Shown here piece after piece: positions 8,812-12,892 of a stretch of DNA of 12,892 nt. The stretch comes from Mucidula mucida (taxonomy: Eukaryota > Basidiomycota > Agaricomycetes > Agaricales > Physalacriaceae). Below the pieces are notes generated by a model. That model did no database searches and was not told where the DNA came from. It saw nothing but the letters and a program-made list of their open reading frames with translations. The stretch is taken from contig JADNYV010000918.1 of assembly GCA_015501055.1 (NCBI GenBank), positions 1-12,892 on the forward strand, read 5' to 3'. The number at the start of each line of letters is the position of its first letter. Position 1 is the stretch's first letter. The position numbers and the translations under genes are program-made.

Positions 8812-9814
8812 ATGGCCACTCAACGCTTTCCGAACGCGATGGATCGTCAGACGTGCGCTCTAGCCACACTGAGCACCTTCATAACTGCCCTGGTAACGCT
8901 CATTGCCTCTGGGGTGGATGTTCAGAGTGATTCACAGACTCTGTATGTACCCCTGCTCTCTTTCGTCTTCGTTCTGATTCACAGTCTCTTTATATCAGTG
9001 ATCTCGTCTTCTCTTCGCATCATCATACGATCTTCAAGGCTGTCTACGAGCTCGTCACGTTCAAGCGTCAGACAACCTTCGCGCTCTTCCACACAGTCGT
9101 CTTCCTGGACCGTGTTTTCTCGCACGTCAAATTCCTCGACCTTTCAAATAAGGACCCACAAGGCGCTGAGGAGCTCATCCTCCTCCTCCGAGTCTTATTC
9201 ATCCTTGCACTCGAAACTACTAGCGGGTCCATCTCCGAGCCTACAATAACACTTCCAGAAAAGTGAGATTTCTTCATTCATCCCCTCATGCACTAACATT
9301 TATCCCTGATCACAGAATGAATCTCGTTGAGCTCACCACATTCGCCGACTATCTTGCAATCAAACAAAACATCGCAAATAACGCTGTATCCCCATATACG
9401 GGCTCAATGCAATTGAGCGAGGAAGAGTGGATCGACTTCCACACTGATCTCGTGGACTTGGACCTTCCTATCCCATGCGACATGGCCCGGCGCACCTTCC
9501 TCCATCACGCGAGGTACACATCTCCAGATGGAGACGTACCTCTATATCAGCTACTATCGCCTCCTGGGTACAACCTCTCTGATCATGCGGCGTCAGAGCA
9601 TCGTCCGGCAGTCACCAAGAGAGCGCCCCCAATTCGCCGTCCTCTTCCCAAGCCGGTGCTGCATCTATACCAGCCGCAGCCGAGACGAGAGATCAAGATT
9701 GATTTGATTGAGCTCGAGGCTATGGCTGAGGTTGAGCTTGTGCAGGTCGAGGCGTCGAAGGGACGCGATGAAGCGTTTTGGAGGAGCTGGTTAGATCGCT
9801 GCTTGGCTGCATGA
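8812..9814 (+). CDS. Gene B: cyclin-box-like protein, three exons, complete
   Basis: Exons 8812-8942, 8999-9262 and 9316-9814 encode 297 residues. Intron 1 (8943-8998) has GTATGT and ends ATCAG; intron 2 (9263-9315) has GTGAGA, a CACTAAC-like branch and CACAG; both are phase 2. Residues 1-44 include a hydrophobic helix (TLSTFITALVTLIASG). Exon 2 encodes DLVFSSHHHTIFKAVYELVTF, FALFHTVVFLDRVF and ELILLLRVLFILALETT, a run of amphipathic helices like a cyclin box. Exon 3 begins with MNLVELTTFADYLAIKQNIA and SEEEWIDF. A proline/arginine-rich linker (KRAPPIRRPLPKPV) and an acidic C-terminal helix ending FWRSWLDRCLAA follow. It is closely matched by gene C and more distantly by gene A. The first-exon helix is not an obvious signal peptide. 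The cyclin link is fold-level inference; I do not recognise the protein by name. Confidence 0.85.
8943..8998 (+). other. Gene B intron 1, with a competing acceptor 14 nt upstream
   Basis: Donor GTATGT at 8943. Acceptor ATCAG at 8998 gives exon 2 starting TGATCTCGTC, which aligns base for base in frame with gene C (TGACTTCGTA). Another acceptor, CACAG at 8984, gives a 42-bp intron and a different, serine-rich frame open to 9249. Confidence 0.8.
9263..9315 (+). other. Gene B intron 2
   Basis: 53 bp, GTGAGA donor, ACTAAC branch-like motif, CACAG acceptor, phase 2. It corresponds to gene C intron 12668-12721 and gene A intron 7996-8051. Confidence 0.85.
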
Positions 9815-10522
9815 TGTTGTTTGGGAATGAGGCACGCTGTTAATGTTCGTTTTGTGGAGCCGGGTGTATTCTTATTTTGCTGTCAAATTATGTTTTAGAG
9901 TCGATGGTCCGAAAGATTTAGCGCTTGGGTTCTTGTGCACAGTGGCTTGTTGGATCCAAGTTGAAGCGGAAAGTTCCGGGGAACAGTCATCATTATTCCG
10001 TAATGCATCTTCTCAACGAACAGTGTCATTCACAAACAAGGTGCTCTTATTGGGCCCGCGCCCCGAACAATAACGCGACCACGGAACAAACACCGTACGC
10101 AGCTAAGGTTGCTTTCTGTATACAACCTCCACCGGAAATTTAAAGGGTCTTGTATCCATCGGTCAAAGCGACTCCGACCACTTTGTCAAGAACTTATATG
10201 ACGGTAGCAAGTCCTAGACTCAACACCAATCTCCTCAAAACATTGGATCGAACTGCTGTTCCCGAACATGGCTTAGGTGATCTGTCCACACTCTGCGCGA
10301 GGCCATTGTACTGACCAGCCACAATATTTGTCGATGGTCAAAGCGCACAAGTGCAGCCTGGCCCTGAATCTGTGCCACCGGGTCATTGTCTGCTCTTTGC
10401 CTTTGATTACGCAAGACGCCCTTTGGCCGCCAAGTGTGGACGACATATATAATGATGGCTCGAGCAAGCGTTAGGGCATCCTCTCATCCCCCCACAACCC
10501 ACAGAATTCGCTCTCCATCATC
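9815..10522. other. Intergenic region between genes B and C
   Basis: About 700 bp without a supportable gene. Open frames are at most 76 codons and have no motif. It contains the gene C promoter near its right end. Confidence 0.5.
10446..10452 (+). promoter_or_regulatory. TATA box of gene C
   Basis: TATATAA lies 77 nt upstream of the ATG at 10523, the same arrangement as in genes A and B. Confidence 0.65.
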
Positions 10523-10623
10523 ATGTCCGCTCCGGAGTGGAGCTCTACAAGCTTCATCGCCCATTGGCTGTGTGCCCTCTTATTTACCATCGCAACCGGG
10601 GTCGAGGACGACGCGCAAGTCAT

Positions 10624-10676
10624 GTTAGTATCCATTACTCATCGTTCGTGATCCCTGTCTTATCCATTTCACATAG
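10624..10676 (+). other. Gene C intron 1
   Basis: 53 bp, GTTAGT donor, ACATAG acceptor, phase 2; same place as in genes A and B. Confidence 0.85.
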
Positions 10677-10765
10677 TGACTTCGTATTATCGTCTCAGTA
10701 CAAGACGATATTCGATTCTGTGCACGAACTTGTCTGTTCACCATACCAAACTCCTTTCACGCTAA

Positions 10766-12220
10766 CATGCTGACGATATTGTCCTGATGTCTGTGTCTTG
10801 GCTTGGGCTGCAGGATCACCTTAATTGCCTAGCGGCTTGGTGCAGCCGGAACTTCTTGTATGTCAATGCGGAGAAATCTTGGATTATGGTGTTTGGGCAT
10901 AAGAGTAAAATACCGTCCTCCTTACCGGTTCTCACACTCGCTGGAAAGCCTGTCCGCTACACAGTGGAACACACCTATGTCGGCATCACCATCAACTCTC
11001 TTGAGGCCGACATCTTCGCCCAACACTGCAGGAACATGACTTGTGCTGCCCGTCGTACTGGCAATGCCGTGTTCTCGATTGAACGAGTGATTGGCACTCT
11101 CCCGCCGATTGAAGGGCGCATGCTGTATAACGCGCGAGTAGACCCTTACTTAATCAATGGCGCGGATGTTATTCTGGACGTCACACACATCGTCGCAAAC
11201 GACATGTACGCGGTTCAGCTCGCGTTCCTGCGTCGGTTGATGGGCGTGAATGCCCAGTCCATGACTGCCCCTCTGTTCACAGAACTCGGCCTGCTGCCGC
11301 TCCCCTTCCGAAGAGTAATGATGGCGCTCCGCTTGCTACAAGAACTGCTTGACGAACCTCTGTCTGTATTCGCCAGCCTGACACTCGATGTCTGTATCCG
11401 CCTCGAAGAAGCCAAACATCCTTCGTGGCTGGGTGACTTGAAGTGGGTACTGAATACCCTACCTCGTCCCCTGGGTATGGACGACCTGCCTCCTGTTCTG
11501 GTGCTACCTGCGGACCTTCGTTCTTGTACCGCCGCTGATGTGGAGTCTATGATGAAAATGGTTAGTCATATCGCAAAGACTGGTCTACAGGAAAAGATCG
11601 ACACATCTTACAAGACCTACCTGCTATGGAACCGACTGGAACCATTCTCTCCTCCCGATAAACCAGCTTACCGAGCAATCTACGTGCGACACTATCTCCA
11701 CCTCCGAGTTACCAAACACAGAAACGCACTGATCCGGCTCCTGTTTTCCGACCACCCACTGGCACTGGAGCAGCTTCGACGCGCCGATCGTGCACATCCA
11801 CTTGTTCCTCGCGACGAACGACTCTGCCGGCTCTGTGGTCTGGCTGTCGAGTCGCCAGAACACGCGATCCTCATCTGTACCGGTGATTCTGGTCTTGTGG
11901 ACATTCGTGTCGCCGCCATCTCTCTCCTCGACCCGGAACTCCCTCACCTCAACCTGACCAGGCTGCCGGCGGACAACGCCGGTGCCTTGGTGCTTCTCCG
12001 TGCGCTGATTTTCCAGGATGTATGCCTGCCGTTGGTCGCGAAGCTCGTCTATGATTGCATGGAACTCTTCAAGACGTTCGAGCTTCAACGACCAACACGT
12101 TCGACGCCGCTACCTGCCGTGCGCACATGGCACCGAAGGATACCTGGACTGAAAAAGCAACCAGCTCGTGCCCCGTTAGTGGACGCCGACTCCGACAGCG
12201 ATTCAGACTACATCCCGTAG
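10766..12220 (+). pseudogene. LINE reverse transcriptase, C-terminal part
   Basis: The open frame runs from the 5' junction to TAG at 12218-12220, about 484 codons, without a stop. It opens with H-A-D-D-I-V-L-M-S, the YADD/FADD active-site box; the first residue is altered or lies at the junction. Then comes the thumb-side signature LQDHLNCLAAWCSRN, FLYVNAEKSWIMVFG and YVGITI. The middle is the helical C-terminal domain of LINE proteins (RRLMGVNAQSM, LFTELGLLPLPFR). A zinc knuckle C-x2-C-x8-H-x4-C is encoded at 11825-11878 (CRLCG...EHAILIC). The end is basic, then acidic (DSDSDSDYIP). It lacks the fingers, most of the palm and its natural start, so it cannot be an active polymerase. The intact frame over 1.45 kb argues for recent arrival. 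Confidence 0.93.
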
Positions 12221-12505
12221 TGTTCCTCTATTGGCTATGGACTGAAATCAATTTACTTTTGGACCACCCCCTTTTTTCTTGTTCTCTCTCTCTCCTCTCG
12301 TAGCGAGGCGACCGACTATAGGTCGGTATTCGAGAAGTATGTTCTCTGAACCGGTGGCCAGAGGTCCGTTGGGACCTTCTTAAATGCGGAGATATCCCCG
12401 CGGTTGCTCAGTCACTGGGTGGAAATCGGGTCTCGCCCGCCATAACATTTCCACAAACAGCCGTTCCTCATGGGACCTTGTGCCGACTCTACCTACCTAC
12501 CTACC
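12221..12505 (+). other. LINE 3' UTR with stem-loops and (TACC)4 tail
   Basis: After the stop there is a pyrimidine-rich stretch and then consecutive hairpins. These are ACCGAC/GTCGGT (12311-12327), AGGTCC/GGACCT (12362-12377), GCGG/CCGC (12386-12401), and a compound hairpin GTGGAAAT/ATTTCCAC (12419-12454) enclosing CGGG/CCCG. The 3' end is (TACC)4. LINE 3' UTR structures are known to be bound by the element's own reverse transcriptase; that role here is inference. Confidence 0.7.
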
Positions 12506-12667
12506 GCTGTTCCACATCGTTGTCTTTTCTCTCCGGTTCTACTCGCAAACAGAACTCCTCTCTGTTACCGATACGCAGGCCACTGAAGACTTTGTGATGA
12601 CGCTGAGAGTATTTTACATCGTCACGCTGGAAGCCACAGGCAATGTTGACCTCAATGATGCGGAACA

Positions 12668-12721
12668 GTGAGTTTAATCCTCTTCTTGAAGACATCAGAA
12701 CTTGAACTCATGCACAACCAG
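12668..12721 (+). other. Gene C intron 2
   Basis: 54 bp, GTGAGT donor, CCAG acceptor, phase 2; joins DAEQ to LKLTGL, matching the gene B joint. Confidence 0.85.
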
Positions 12722-12892
12722 GCTCAAACTAACCGGCCTCTCTGCTCTCTCCAACTACAAGCAAATCAGGCAGAATTTCATAAACGCTGTCGCTTCACCG
12801 TACACGGAAACGATCCAAATTGGACATACCGAATGGGAGGATTACTTGGTCGACATATCTCGCATGACAGTACTCATATCGCAACGGAGACG

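Larger units (their letters stand above)
10764..12505 (+). mobile_element. 5'-truncated non-LTR retrotransposon (LINE) fragment in gene C
   Basis: The element is about 1.74 kb. It starts at or within a few bases of the reverse transcriptase ADD catalytic motif. It keeps the RT 3' half, a zinc knuckle and the 3' UTR, and ends with (TACC)4 at 12490-12505. The endonuclease, ORF1 and the RT fingers are absent, as expected from incomplete target-primed reverse transcription. The four bases CGCT occur at 10760-10763 and 12505-12508 and may be a short target-site duplication, or just microhomology (only GCT is free of overlap with the tail). It has the same orientation as gene C. Tad1/I-like affiliation is my guess from fungal LINEs with this C-terminal layout. 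Confidence 0.93.
10523..12892 (+). pseudogene. Gene C: paralogue of gene B, split by a LINE insertion, runs off the right edge
   Basis: Exon 1 is 10523-10623, and intron 1 is 10624-10676 (GTTAGT...CATAG). Exon 2 is in two parts, 10677-10763 and 12509-12667. Intron 2 is 12668-12721 (GTGAGT...CCAG), and exon 3 runs from 12722 to the window end with an open frame. Both introns are phase 2, as in gene B. The product starts MSAPEW, has FIAHWLCALLFTIATG, then DFVLSSQYKTIFDSVHELV. Across the insertion the frame reads QTPFTL-FHIVVF, aligning with QTTFALFHTVVF of gene B. It continues EDFVMTLRVFYIVTLEATG, then YKQIRQNFINAVASPYTE and TEWEDY, matching gene B exon 3. As it stands, translation enters the LINE and stops at TGA 10770-10772, so the gene is disrupted. 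No other lesion is visible, which suggests a recent insertion. Function as for gene B: unknown, cyclin-box-like. Confidence 0.85.

Noticed and set aside
1..12892. CRISPR arrays, rRNA, tRNA genes, or bacterial-type operons
   Set aside because: No regularly spaced repeats, tRNA cloverleaf or rRNA signature was seen, and the intron-rich fungal layout makes bacterial features unlikely.

Overview
The window looks like nuclear DNA of a basidiomycete fungus, most likely an Agaricomycete. The evidence is the short spliceosomal introns (46-63 bp) with GTRNGT-like donors and CTAAC/CTGAC-like branch sites. The gene families also fit: a FunK1-type kinase N-terminus, a fungal MYND zinc-finger protein, a salicylate-hydroxylase-type FAD monooxygenase remnant, a small ankyrin protein, and a 5'-truncated non-LTR retrotransposon. 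All identifications are by eye; no database search was run.

Left part (1-5809, everything readable is on the minus strand). Positions 1-1026 hold the 5' part of a FunK1-like gene that runs off the left edge and has one unexplained frame change. Positions 1238-1407 are a near-perfect 68-bp inverted repeat whose right arm contains the 3' end of a MYND-finger gene (2311-1369). That gene has one clear 56-bp intron and one apparent frameshift. After about 1 kb without genes comes the 3' end of an FAD monooxygenase (about 3810-3316), apparently a remnant. After another gene-poor kilobase comes a complete two-exon ankyrin-repeat gene (5809-5014) with an F-box-like N-terminus.

Right part (6269-12892, plus strand). 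Three consecutive genes share an unusual layout. Each has an N-terminal exon and a helical, cyclin-box-like region, and each is interrupted by two short introns, both in phase 2 and at corresponding places. Gene A (6269-8388) has a long Ser/Pro/Arg-rich N-terminus with three 54-residue repeats. Gene B (8812-9814) is a complete 297-residue gene. Gene C (10523 to past the right edge) is a close relative of B, split in its second exon by a 1.74-kb LINE fragment (about 10764-12505). Removing the LINE restores an uninterrupted reading frame at the insertion point. The LINE begins at the catalytic ADD motif of its reverse transcriptase, keeps an open frame to its stop at 12220, and ends in a structured 3' UTR and a (TACC)4 tail.

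The most interesting material is the tandem A-B-C family (possibly divergent cyclins, but unnamed here), the triple repeat in A, the in-frame LINE interruption of C, and the large palindrome at the end of the MYND gene.
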